Below the pieces are notes generated by a model. That model was not told where the DNA came from. It searched no databases and was given only the letters and a program-made list of their open reading frames with translations. Below are positions 10,500 to 17,530 of a stretch of 32,242 nt of DNA, in pieces. The stretch's first letter is position 1; the number at the start of each line of letters is the position of its first letter. The translations under genes were made by a program, and so were the position numbers. Source of the stretch: Coriobacteriia bacterium (GTDB lineage Bacteria > Actinomycetota > Coriobacteriia > Coriobacteriales > Eggerthellaceae); assembly GCA_030523425.1 (NCBI GenBank), contig JAUNIP010000019.1, positions 1 to 32,242 of the forward strand, read 5' to 3'.

Positions 10500-11801
10500 A
10501 TGGACAGATTTCTCATGGAAGACCTCATCAAGTGGAAGAGCTCGAAGCGGCGCAAGCCGCTCGTCCTCAACGGCGCGCGCCCGGTCGGCAAAACTTGGCT
10601 GCTCAAAGAATTCGGCAGAACCCAATTCGAGAACATCGCCTACGTCAGCTTCGACGACAACCCCCTTATGGCAGCGGCCTTCGATGAGGGCTACGACATC
10701 CCCCGCCTGATAATGAGCCTCCAGGCCGCAACAGGCGAGCGCATCGACCCCGCGACCACCCTCATCATCTTCGACGAAGTTCAGGAGTGCCCCAAGGCCC
10801 TCACCTCGCTCAAGTACTTCTGCGAGAATGCGCCCGAGTACCACATCGCCGCCGCAGGATCGCTGCTCGGCATCCTCGTCCATGAGGGCACCGGTTTCCC
10901 CGTGGGCAAGGTCAGCACGCTCAACCTCCACCCCTTAAGCTACCGCGAGTTCCTCCACGCCACGGGAAACGGGCGGCTTTGCGACCTCATCGACAGCGGG
11001 GACACCGCCATGATCGAAACGTGCGCGCTGGCGTTCACGCAGCTCCTTAGGCAGTATTACTTCGTCGGGGGAATGCCCGAGGCCGTTGCCACGTTCGCCG
11101 ACACGGGCGTCCTGGCCGATGCAAGGGAAGTTCAAGGGCAGATCCTCTTCGGCTACGAGCGCGACATCTCCAAGCACCTCTCCGCCAAGGAGACCGAGTT
11201 CACCTTGGCGGCCTGGAAGTCCGTTCCATCCCACCTGGGCCAGGAGAACAAGCGCTTCGTCTTCGGCCACATCAAGGACGGGGCCCGCGCGAGGGACTAC
11301 CGGCTCGCCATCACCTGGCTCACCCAAGCCGGCATGGCGACCCTCGTCCGTCGGATATCGAAACCCGGCATTCCCCTGGCCCCCTACGCAGACGACACGA
11401 TCTTCAAGCTCTTCACCCTAGACGTCGGCCTCCTGGGAGCCATGGCGGGGCTTGACGAGAGGAGCGTCATCGCCGGCAACTCTGCCTTCACCGAGTTCAA
11501 GGGCGCTCTCACCGAGCAGTACGTCTGCCAGCAACTGGTTTCGGACTGCGGCCTTGCGCCGTTCTACTGGTCGGCCGAGTATTCCAGCGGCGAGATCGAC
11601 TTTCTGGTACAGGATTCCGGCAGCATGTACGCTATCGAGGTAAAGGCGGAAGAGAACCTGCGGGCAAAAAGCCTGCGGGCCTTCCGTGCGGCGCACCCCG
11701 AGACAAAGGCGCTGCGCTTCAGCATGTCGGGCTACCGGGAGCAGGACTGGATGCGCAACGTGCCCCTGTACGCTATCTCCAACAAGGCGCTGTGGGGGTA
11801 G
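10500..11801 (+). CDS. AAA-family ATPase with C-terminal DUF4143 domain
   Basis: This 433-residue protein belongs to a large family of prokaryotic P-loop ATPases whose job is mostly unknown; they are abundant in anaerobes and often behave like mobile or toxin-like genes. The N-terminal ATPase has Walker A GARPVGKT (residues 25-32, with Pro where Gln is usual), Walker B LIIFDEVQE (Asp92, Glu93) and the sensor AAGSLLG. The C-terminal DUF4143 part ends in a nuclease-like fold signature: YSSGEIDFLVQ followed by YAIEVKAEEN, reminiscent of PD-(D/E)XK. The ATG at 10500 has GGAGG four bases upstream. The hydrolase gene follows so closely that the two are probably co-transcribed. A different, broken member of the same family lies at 17531. 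Confidence 0.9.
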   Translation: MDRFLMEDLIKWKSSKRRKPLVLNGARPVGKTWLLKEFGRTQFENIAYVSFDDNPLMAAAFDEGYDIPRLIMSLQAATGERIDPATTLIIFDEVQECPKALTSLKYFCENAPEYHIAAAGSLLGILVHEGTGFPVGKVSTLNLHPLSYREFLHATGNGRLCDLIDSGDTAMIETCALAFTQLLRQYYFVGGMPEAVATFADTGVLADAREVQGQILFGYERDISKHLSAKETEFTLAAWKSVPSHLGQENKRFVFGHIKDGARARDYRLAITWLTQAGMATLVRRISKPGIPLAPYADDTIFKLFTLDVGLLGAMAGLDERSVIAGNSAFTEFKGALTEQYVCQQLVSDCGLAPFYWSAEYSSGEIDFLVQDSGSMYAIEVKAEENLRAKSLRAFRAAHPETKALRFSMSGYREQDWMRNVPLYAISNKALWG

Positions 11802-11806
11802 GCAAA

Positions 11807-12664
11807 ATGGTTGCGGATATGCTCGCACGAACACAGAGCTTCGATGACGGCACGGTGTGCTACTGGGCCGGTGAGCACCGGCGCGATGGCCTGCCGTGGC
11901 TTGTCTTCCTCCCCGGTCTTACCGCCGATCATCGGCTTTTCGCAAGGCAGATAAAGCACTTCGAAGGAAAGGCAAACTGCCTGGTCTGGGATGCGCCCTC
12001 GCATGGGAAGTCGCGGCCCTTCCCCTTGAACTGGAGCTATCGGGACCTGGCCCGCATGCTCCACAACATCCTGGAGGCAGAAGGGGTGCGCCGTCCGATT
12101 CTTGTGGGGCAGTCCATGGGCGGCTACATCTCCCAGGTCTTCTTAGAACTTTATCCCGGCGAGGCGGCGGGCTTCGTATCCATTGACTCCTGCTCCCTTC
12201 AGCGCAACTACTACGCCGGCTGGGAGCTCTGGGCCCTGAAGCACACGCATCTCATGTATCTGAGCATCCCCTGGGGGCTGCTGGTTTCCTGGGGCAGCAA
12301 GGGCTGCGCCACCAGCGCCCGAGGGCAGGAACTCATGGCAGCCATGATGCGGGATTACGAAAAGCGGGAATACTGCGCCCTGGCGGCCCACGGCTACCGC
12401 GAACTTGCCCGAGCCGTTGAGGTCTGCCAGCTTAGGGAAATCCCCTGCCCGGTGCTCTTCATCTGCGGCGAGAAGGATGCCGCCGGCGCGGCCAAACGCT
12501 ACAACGAAGCGTGGAGCAAGAATACGGGCCTGCCCGTGCATTGGATTGCCGGCGCCGGCCACAACTCCAACGTGGATTCCCCTGACGAGGTAAATGCCTT
12601 GATTGAAGGGTTTGTCACGGAAGCGGGCAAACTCTTGGAAAGGGAACAAGGCACGCCGTCCTAG
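11807..12664 (+). CDS. Alpha/beta-fold hydrolase
   Basis: This 285-residue cytoplasmic enzyme is a serine hydrolase of unknown substrate. The fold is visible as VFLPGLTADHRLF (oxyanion region), then WDAPSHGKS, the nucleophile elbow VGQSMGG with Ser103, the acid FICGEKD with Asp224, and the His in GAGHNSN (His252). All three catalytic residues are in place. Several members of this family are esterases or haloalkane dehalogenase-like enzymes. I chose ATG 11807, preceded by GGGGGTAGG, over a GTG at 11792 that overlaps the end of the ATPase gene. It is second in an operon with the DUF4143 ATPase. The downstream stretch to 13152 has no gene, only the repeat, terminator and regulatory elements listed separately. 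Confidence 0.88.
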   Translation: MVADMLARTQSFDDGTVCYWAGEHRRDGLPWLVFLPGLTADHRLFARQIKHFEGKANCLVWDAPSHGKSRPFPLNWSYRDLARMLHNILEAEGVRRPILVGQSMGGYISQVFLELYPGEAAGFVSIDSCSLQRNYYAGWELWALKHTHLMYLSIPWGLLVSWGSKGCATSARGQELMAAMMRDYEKREYCALAAHGYRELARAVEVCQLREIPCPVLFICGEKDAAGAAKRYNEAWSKNTGLPVHWIAGAGHNSNVDSPDEVNALIEGFVTEAGKLLEREQGTPS

Positions 12665-12682
12665 AGTGCGCGCAAGGGCGGT

Positions 12683-12780
12683 TCCCATTTGGTTCCCAAA
12701 TCTTGGAAAGTCAAACTCACTACGTAAGTACTGGCAAGCCACAACAAACAATAATGCACTGTGGTAACCGGATTTTCTAT
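12683..12780 (+). repeat. 98-bp element, copy A (direct repeat of 17307-17404)
   Basis: This copy is colinear without gaps with 17307-17404. By hand count about 46 of the first 53 and 11 of the last 12 bases match; the middle is weakly conserved. It begins with a near-tandem 11-mer (GGTTCCCATTT, GGTTCCCAAAT). No open frame is shared by the copies, so it is not a coding duplication. Confidence 0.7.
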
Positions 12781-12888
12781 TGAGTGGGAATAAATCCGCA
12801 CATTACTGTGAGGTTGCGAGGGATGGTAATCCTAGGAAATCCTGCGTAAGCAATGGACACGCAAGCCACCTGGACGCTTCGAGTTGAA

Positions 12889-12922
12889 AGGCCCTTCGGA
12901 TTCGTTTCCGGAGGGTCTTTTT
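12889..12922 (+). terminator. Rho-independent terminator
   Basis: A 12-bp stem with two G-U wobbles (AGGCCCTTCGGA/TCCGGAGGGTCT) and a 6-base loop ends in a T run. It probably serves the ATPase-hydrolase operon, although it is about 225 bp past that stop. A small dyad, TCACGTAATACGTGA, follows at 12943-12957. Confidence 0.7.
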
Positions 12923-13073
12923 CGTGGGTTTGAACTGGGATTTCACGTAATACGTGAGGGCTTAGTGATAATGCACAGCAGGCTCGTTTTTGACATAAAA
13001 GAGGCTCGTTCGAGCCTACCTTATAAATCGGGATTTGCCTGTCCTGAAAATGCGATTATCTACTAAAAAAGTC

Positions 13074-13104
13074 TTAACTTCGGGTTACCCGAACTTAATA
13101 CACT
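13074..13104 (+). promoter_or_regulatory. MerR-type promoter and operator of the oxidoreductase cluster
   Basis: The -35 is TTAACT (13074-13079) and the -10 TACACT (13099-13104), with the long 19-bp spacer typical of MerR-activated promoters. A dyad fills the spacer: TTCGGGT / ACCCGAA around one central base, extending to TTAA on both sides. A MerR gene is third in the cluster. The spacing and dyad are seen; control by that MerR protein is inferred. Confidence 0.75.
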
Positions 13105-13152
13105 ATCTTCAAACACCTCAATCGAGGTTTATGAAATGGAGGTAACCTGAAA

Positions 13153-14625
13153 ATGAAACATGTGCTTTTTCTGGGAGCGACCGGAACGGCGGGTTCTGTG
13201 ATTGTCAGAGATTTGTTAGAGAGGACAGATTGCATCATCACCGCCTTCGCCCGGCATGCTTCCCAAAACTACCATGAAAGTGACCGCTTGAAGGTAGTCG
13301 ATGGCGATGCGCTTGTGCAGACAGAACTGACAGCAGCCATGCAGGGACAGGATGCTGTCTATTGTGCCATCTCCGGAGAAAGTCTTCCACAAGTTGCTGC
13401 AAACATTGTCGCTGCCATGAAGGCCTGTCAGGTAAGGCGAGTGATTTTTATGGGGGCGGTCGGCATTTATAACGAAATCCCCGTGGAAATTGACGGCGAT
13501 GACAATGTGGCAATCAATCCAGGGCAGATTCCAAACCGGGATGCTGCAGCTGTGATAGCGGATAGTGGGCTAGATTACACCATTCTCCGTCCCGGCTATT
13601 TGCAGGAAGGCATACCGGATGACTTTATCTTGACATTTAAGGGAGAGCCTGCAAAAGGCTACACGACATCACTTCCGGCATTAAGTGATCTGGCAGTCCG
13701 GCTCATCAGTGATGAAAAGCTGTATGCAAAAGAAAGCGTAAGCATCACAAGAGATATGACAAAAAGAACGGAGGGATTTGCTATGAAAGCAGTAACTTTA
13801 AACAACGGCATCGAAATGCCGATGCTTGGATTCGGCACCTTTCTGACCAGCGAGGAGACCTGCGAGCAGTCCGTCCTTGCGGCGCTGCAAGCCAAAGTTC
13901 GCCTGATTGACACGGCGGCAGCCTATGGAAATGAAACATTTGTCGGCAATGCCATTAAAAAGAGCGGCATCCCTCGTGAAGAAATATTTCTCGTCAGCAA
14001 GGTGAACTTTGACTCCTATGAGGATGCCGGGAAAGCAGTTGACAATTCTCTCGCCCGCCTTGGCACAGACTATGTGGATCTGATGCTGCTTCACTGGCCG
14101 TTTGGCAATTACTATGCAGCGTGGAGAGCACTGGAAAAGGCATATAAGGATGGCAAATGCCGGGCTATCGGCGTTTCCAATTTCGATCCGGACAGATTGA
14201 TTGACCTCATCAAGTTCAATGAGATCGCACCGGCGGTCAACCAGATCGAAACGAATATCTTTGTGCAGCGTAAGACTGAACATGAATGGATGGAGAAATA
14301 CGGCGTTGCCCATATGGCGTATGCACCGCTTGGGCAGGGACACCGTAACGAGATGTTTGAACTTCAGGAAGTGACGGAGCTTGCGGAAAAATACGGTAAG
14401 ACTCCTGCGCAGATTCTTCTCCGTTACCAGCTTCAGCGTGGTGTTATCCTTATTCCTAAGAGCACCCATGAGGAACGTATCAAAGAGAACTTTGATGTCT
14501 TTGACTTCACGCTGACGGTAAAGGAAATGGACGATCTGGCCGAACTCGACCGTGTCACGCCGCAGATTGGCGATCCGGAGAAGCCTGAAAAAGTTGAAAC
14601 GGCAATGACATGGATTGGTAAGTGA
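13153..14625 (+). CDS. Fused NAD(P)-binding SDR-like protein and aldo/keto reductase
   Basis: One open frame of 490 residues joins two oxidoreductases. Residues 1-~210 are an atypical short-chain dehydrogenase/NmrA-like domain with the nucleotide-binding GATGTAG near the N-terminus and DYTILRPGYL later. From residue 211 an aldo/keto reductase begins with MKAVTLNNGIEMPMLGFGTF. Its catalytic tetrad, in numbering from that Met, is Asp43 and Tyr48 (LIDTAAAYG), Lys73 (LVSKVNF) and His104 (LLHWPFG). Such domains normally come as separate proteins, and the second half still has its own ribosome site and ATG (13783), so a full-length fusion and a separate 280-residue reductase may both be made. Codon use (many AGA, AAA, GAA) and lower GC differ from the surrounding genes and point to acquisition from a Firmicute. 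GGAGG precedes the first ATG, behind the MerR-type promoter. Confidence 0.85.
   Translation: MKHVLFLGATGTAGSVIVRDLLERTDCIITAFARHASQNYHESDRLKVVDGDALVQTELTAAMQGQDAVYCAISGESLPQVAANIVAAMKACQVRRVIFMGAVGIYNEIPVEIDGDDNVAINPGQIPNRDAAAVIADSGLDYTILRPGYLQEGIPDDFILTFKGEPAKGYTTSLPALSDLAVRLISDEKLYAKESVSITRDMTKRTEGFAMKAVTLNNGIEMPMLGFGTFLTSEETCEQSVLAALQAKVRLIDTAAAYGNETFVGNAIKKSGIPREEIFLVSKVNFDSYEDAGKAVDNSLARLGTDYVDLMLLHWPFGNYYAAWRALEKAYKDGKCRAIGVSNFDPDRLIDLIKFNEIAPAVNQIETNIFVQRKTEHEWMEKYGVAHMAYAPLGQGHRNEMFELQEVTELAEKYGKTPAQILLRYQLQRGVILIPKSTHEERIKENFDVFDFTLTVKEMDDLAELDRVTPQIGDPEKPEKVETAMTWIGK
13770..13785 (+). promoter_or_regulatory. Internal ribosome site and start of the aldo/keto reductase half
   Basis: CGGAGGGA lies eight bases before an in-frame ATG that begins the canonical aldo/keto reductase N-terminus. 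This suggests that the two halves were separate genes before a stop codon was lost. Confidence 0.6.
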
Positions 14626-14627
14626 AA

Positions 14628-15077
14628 ATGGCGAAATATTATACGTTCAAGCAGGTGTGTGCCATGACAGGACTTACGGAGCATACCCTGCGGTTTTACA
14701 CAGATAAAGAACTGCTGCCTTATGATAGGGACGGTGCAAATCGCCGTATCTTCACAGATGAATCCCTGAATTGGCTGCAGGGCATCAAGTGTCTGAAAGA
14801 GTGCGGCCTGTCCATCGAGGAAATCAAGCAGTACGGAGACCTGTGCCTTCAGCCGGGGACGCGTGAAAACCTCCAGGCAAGGTACGAGATCATTTTAAGG
14901 AACAGGGATCGCGCCTATGAAAAGCTGGCGGAGGCGAAGGAACTGGTCGCATTTATGGATGGCAAGGTAAAACATTATGAGTCCATCCTTGCCGGGAAGA
15001 TCGAGGATGACTCCAACCCGGCTGAGTGGACAGACGAAAATCGTCCGGTGGAACATACGCATAAGAGTTTCCCGTAG
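14628..15077 (+). CDS. MerR-family transcriptional regulator
   Basis: This 149-residue DNA-binding protein has the MerR winged-helix start YYTFKQVCAMTGLTEHTLRFY (about residues 4-24), followed by ANRRIFTDESLNWLQGIKCLKECGLSIEEIK and a coiled-coil dimerisation helix. There is no Cys pair like that of metal-sensing members, so it probably senses an organic or redox signal, as do regulators of aldo/keto reductase clusters. The ATG at 14628 lies two bases after the reductase stop (a GTG at 14622 is also possible), so translation is likely coupled. The 19-bp-spaced promoter at 13074 is its probable target. Confidence 0.9.
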   Translation: MAKYYTFKQVCAMTGLTEHTLRFYTDKELLPYDRDGANRRIFTDESLNWLQGIKCLKECGLSIEEIKQYGDLCLQPGTRENLQARYEIILRNRDRAYEKLAEAKELVAFMDGKVKHYESILAGKIEDDSNPAEWTDENRPVEHTHKSFP

Positions 15078-15082
15078 AACCT

Positions 15083-15226
15083 ATGAAGAAGAGATTATTA
15101 AACAATCTGGTCGTATCAGAACACCTTCGGAAACAACTGGAACCAGAAGAAGTAAAGGAGGGCGGCAAGTATGAATACAAAAGATGCGATACTCCTGCGG
15201 CATGCCTGTCGGAGCTATACAAATGA
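15083..15226 (+). CDS. Possible small ORF of 47 residues
   Basis: An open frame starts with ATG six bases after the merR stop and overlaps the start of the nitroreductase gene in another frame. It encodes a basic-then-acidic peptide (MKKRLLNNLVVSEHLRKQLE...). There is no clear ribosome site and no family I recognise. It may be the remnant of a gene lost between merR and the nitroreductase. Confidence 0.2.
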   Translation: MKKRLLNNLVVSEHLRKQLEPEEVKEGGKYEYKRCDTPAACLSELYK

Positions 15227-15692
15227 GCCGCTGACCGATGAGCAGATTGATACCCTGATTCAGGCGGCAAATGCTGCGCCTGCGACAATGGGAGATTATT
15301 CAGGGATTGAGCTTACAGTTGTGAAGAGCCCGGAGCTGCTTCAGGAAATCGAAAAGGAGACGGCACACGGCATGCCGATGATGGGGGATCACCCGACCTA
15401 TGAAGCCCCTGCCTTGTTTATCATCAGCGTGAAGCCGAATGAGCACTACGCCATGCTCCCGTACTGCAATGCCTCCTGCATGGCGGAAAACATCATGATT
15501 CAGGCAACAGACCTGAAGCTTGGCTCCGTGTATATCATGGCAGTAGCTACAGTTATGCAGAAGAAGCCGGAGCTGCTTGGGAAGCTTCAGATTACATCGG
15601 GCTTTGTGCCTGCTGTCGTAGTGGCAGTCGGAACGGCAAATGAAGATGTCCGGGTATCAATAACGGAAAGAATTAGGAGCAGGGTCGTGTAA
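15171..15692 (+). CDS. Nitroreductase-family flavoprotein
   Basis: This 173-residue protein is an FMN-dependent oxidoreductase. Nitroreductase features are the N-terminal RHACRSYTNEPL (family form RRSxRxF), AANAAPATMG, and the central YCNASCMAENIMIQATDLKLGS stretch with the family's small-residue helix. The C-terminus GFVPAVVVAVGTANE is followed by a short tail, so the protein is on the small side for the family. AAAGGAGGG precedes the ATG. It is the last gene of the MerR-controlled cluster; a terminator follows. Base composition matches the cluster, not the flanking genes. Confidence 0.9.
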   Translation: MNTKDAILLRHACRSYTNEPLTDEQIDTLIQAANAAPATMGDYSGIELTVVKSPELLQEIEKETAHGMPMMGDHPTYEAPALFIISVKPNEHYAMLPYCNASCMAENIMIQATDLKLGSVYIMAVATVMQKKPELLGKLQITSGFVPAVVVAVGTANEDVRVSITERIRSRVV

Positions 15693-15727
15693 AACACCTC
15701 GACAGATTCCAGTTTATAAAGCAAAAG

Positions 15728-15766
15728 GCTCCCGACCACCAATCACGGTGACTGGGAGCTGTTTTT
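15728..15766 (+). terminator. Rho-independent terminator of the oxidoreductase cluster
   Basis: GCTCCC pairs with GGGAGC around an inner CACC/GGTG stem and is followed by TGTTTTT, 35 bases after the nitroreductase stop. Confidence 0.8.
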
Positions 15767-15776
15767 ATGTCTGGGC

Positions 15777-15968
15777 TTATCCTTCGAATGTCTGTCCGTT
15801 CTTGAAGGTGAAGGTCATCCTGCCGTCTGCGTAGGCGGCGGCGTAGTCCAGCAGCCCGTTCCAGAAGCTGTCGGAGAATTCAGTAAGCTCACCGTTTTGC
15901 TTTTTCAGAAGCTTCAGTGCGTATAGCAATCTAATCAGCACGCCTTGCTCAGAAGCGCATCGGTACAC
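15777..15968 (-). pseudogene. C-terminal remnant of a large serine recombinase
   Basis: A 63-residue open frame reads like the very end of transposon/ICE-type large serine recombinases: a helix with LKKQNGELTEFSDSFW, then LLDYAAAYADGRMTFTFKNGQ, compared with the usual ...FDEELW...VTFTFKDGTEI ending. The catalytic domain is missing, and sequence upstream on the minus strand (above 15968) does not continue it. It is probably the trace of the element that delivered the adjoining oxidoreductase cluster. The call rests on short similarity recalled by eye. Confidence 0.5.
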
Positions 15969-16072
15969 TAGACCAAATTAAATCAGCGCAGCAGCCGCAG
16001 CAACCTGCAAGCCACCCGAACACGGATGGATAACGAATTTCGTGAGTACGATATGAGTCAGAATTTTCGTGC

Positions 16073-16148
16073 ACTCAGAACCACTCCGTGAACGAGACGC
16101 AACCAGGTTCACAACAAGCAACTCAGAACCACCCAGGTCACGCAAATG
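16073..16148 (+). repeat. Short direct repeats left of the fic gene
   Basis: ACTCAGAACCAC occurs at 16073 and 16121. The second copy extends to a 27-mer (16122-16148) that recurs at 17499-17525 with two differences. The region 15969-16292 contains only these repeats and the inverted repeat at 16203; I see no gene in it. Confidence 0.65.
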
Positions 16149-16202
16149 ATCGTAGAGTGGGAATGACGTACTTTTGCACCCAGCTATTGCAGGTGCTATC
16201 TC

Positions 16203-16271
16203 GAGTATGGGGGATGCATCTTTAGTTATCCGGCCTATGAAACTTGAGAGCCAGACGGATACCCCATACTC
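16203..16271. repeat. Inverted repeat near the 3' end of fic
   Basis: GAGTATGGGG (16203-16212) pairs perfectly with CCCCATACTC (16262-16271); an inner TATCCG/CGGATA pair is nested inside. It lies 21 bp past the fic stop codon. There is no T run, so it is not a standard terminator. It may be an RNA structure or a transposon end. Confidence 0.55.
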
Positions 16272-16292
16272 ATCGCTATCATCAAGTCGTAA

Positions 16293-17186
16293 TCAAACTC
16301 TCAGCATTCTGAGGTACGCGTCAAGCCGCTCGTTCAAATAGCCTGCGAACAGCCTCTCCATAGCCGAAAGGTCATGGCGCACATGGTATGCGTCAAAAGC
16401 GTCATAATACGCCAGACGATCGGCGAATTTGATATCGATGGGGGGATAGCCAGCCTTCAAGAGCTCCAGGTTCACCAGCAGCCTTCCCGTCCTGCCGTTG
16501 CCGTCTATAAACGGGTGAATTCCCTCGAACTCAATATGAAAGCGCGCCAGCTTTGTGACGATGTGCTCGCTGCTCTTCTCGTAGGTTTTCAGCAGCTCCG
16601 CCATCTTTTCTGCGATAAGGAAGGGTTGAGCCGGCTCGTGCGCGGCGCCCATGATTCGCACCGGGATGCTGCGATACACCCCCCGATCATCGGGCTTGTC
16701 GACCAGGACCAGGGAGTGGATCTGTTTGATTTCCCATTCGGTCATCTTCGCTTTTTCACTGACAAGCCCAACCACATAGTCGAAGGCCTCTTTGTGGCCG
16801 ACGGCCTCCATATGGTCCTTCAGGGGTTTTCTGTCAATTGTTAGGCCGCGGAGAACCAAATCGGTCTCCCGAAGTGTCAACGTGTTCCCCTCAATGGCAT
16901 TGGAGTTGTACGTGTACTCAACCGCGAAGTCATTGAATAGCCGCTCGAGTTCCCCTTGTGTGAGGGACCTGCATGCGTCGAGCTCCGCCTTCTTCCGGTC
17001 GACGGCTTCCAGCAAGCTGCGAGACGACTTCATCCTTCCATCCGAGGGTTTTTGAGCGTCGGCCGGAATCTTCCAGCCGCGGCCTTCTTGGAAAGCGCCT
17101 GGGATTTTTCCCTCAGAGCAAAGAACGCGTACTCGCCTGTCTGACAAACCCCAGTTTTCTGCAGCTTGCTTGGCGGTGATGTACAT
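16293..17186 (-). CDS. Fic-domain AMP-transferase with N-terminal HTH
   Basis: Fic proteins transfer AMP or related groups from nucleotides to Ser/Thr/Tyr of target proteins. The 297-residue protein begins with a short helix-turn-helix of the MerR/excisionase kind (residues 1-~44, GLSDRRVRVLCSEGKIPGA...GRGWKIP). It has the inhibitory motif SNAIEG (Ser95-Gly100) and the full catalytic motif HPFIDGNGRTGR with His224. The motif Ser-x-x-x-Glu-Gly lying N-terminal to the Fic core marks a class II, self-inhibited enzyme. A C-terminal helical part follows. I chose ATG 17186 because AAGGGAG lies immediately upstream; an ATG eight codons earlier is open too. GATAAT at 17234-17229 is a possible -10. 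CGGAA(C/T) occurs three times in the promoter at 17203, 17223 and 17246, about 20-23 bp apart, and could bind the protein's own HTH. Confidence 0.93.
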   Translation of the reverse strand: MYITAKQAAENWGLSDRRVRVLCSEGKIPGAFQEGRGWKIPADAQKPSDGRMKSSRSLLEAVDRKKAELDACRSLTQGELERLFNDFAVEYTYNSNAIEGNTLTLRETDLVLRGLTIDRKPLKDHMEAVGHKEAFDYVVGLVSEKAKMTEWEIKQIHSLVLVDKPDDRGVYRSIPVRIMGAAHEPAQPFLIAEKMAELLKTYEKSSEHIVTKLARFHIEFEGIHPFIDGNGRTGRLLVNLELLKAGYPPIDIKFADRLAYYDAFDAYHVRHDLSAMERLFAGYLNERLDAYLRMLRV

Positions 17187-17306
17187 GGAACTCCCTTGGT
17201 GTCGGAACAATATCTTACTTTACGGAATATTATCATGCTTGTTATCGGAATAGTAGAGTGACTACAGATTCTTTACATCGCCAGGCCTTTGATATGGGAG
17301 GCTGGA

Positions 17307-17404
17307 TCCCATTTGGTTCCCATATTTTGCAAAGATAAACTCACTACGTAAGCGCTGGCGCATCGCGGGAAACGCCAGCACACTGAGGCAATCGGATTTC
17401 CTAT
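17307..17404 (+). repeat. 98-bp element, copy B (direct repeat of 12683-12780)
   Basis: Same length and orientation as copy A, with near-identical ends (TCCCATTTGGTTCCCA and CGGATTT(T/C)CTAT) and a shared AAACTCACTACGTAAG. Together with copy A it brackets the acquired oxidoreductase cluster, the recombinase remnant and fic. Confidence 0.7.
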
Positions 17405-17498
17405 GAAGCATCTTGGGTTTCGGAGGTCTAAGAAGAGATTATCTCGAAGACTCAGAGCCGCTATGCAAATAAGAAGTAACCAAATACGTAACGATTGG

Positions 17499-17525
17499 CT
17501 CAGAACCACTCAGATCACGCAAATG
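17499..17525 (+). repeat. 27-bp direct repeat right of fic
   Basis: This matches 16122-16148 at 25 of 27 positions and runs up to the edge of the DUF4143 remnant. With the left copy it flanks fic and repeat copy B. Confidence 0.65.
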
Positions 17526-17530
17526 CTGGT

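Noticed and set aside
12683-12780. tRNA or tmRNA 3' end as an integration site
   Set aside because: No cloverleaf, T-loop or CCA end could be found in or next to either 98-bp copy.
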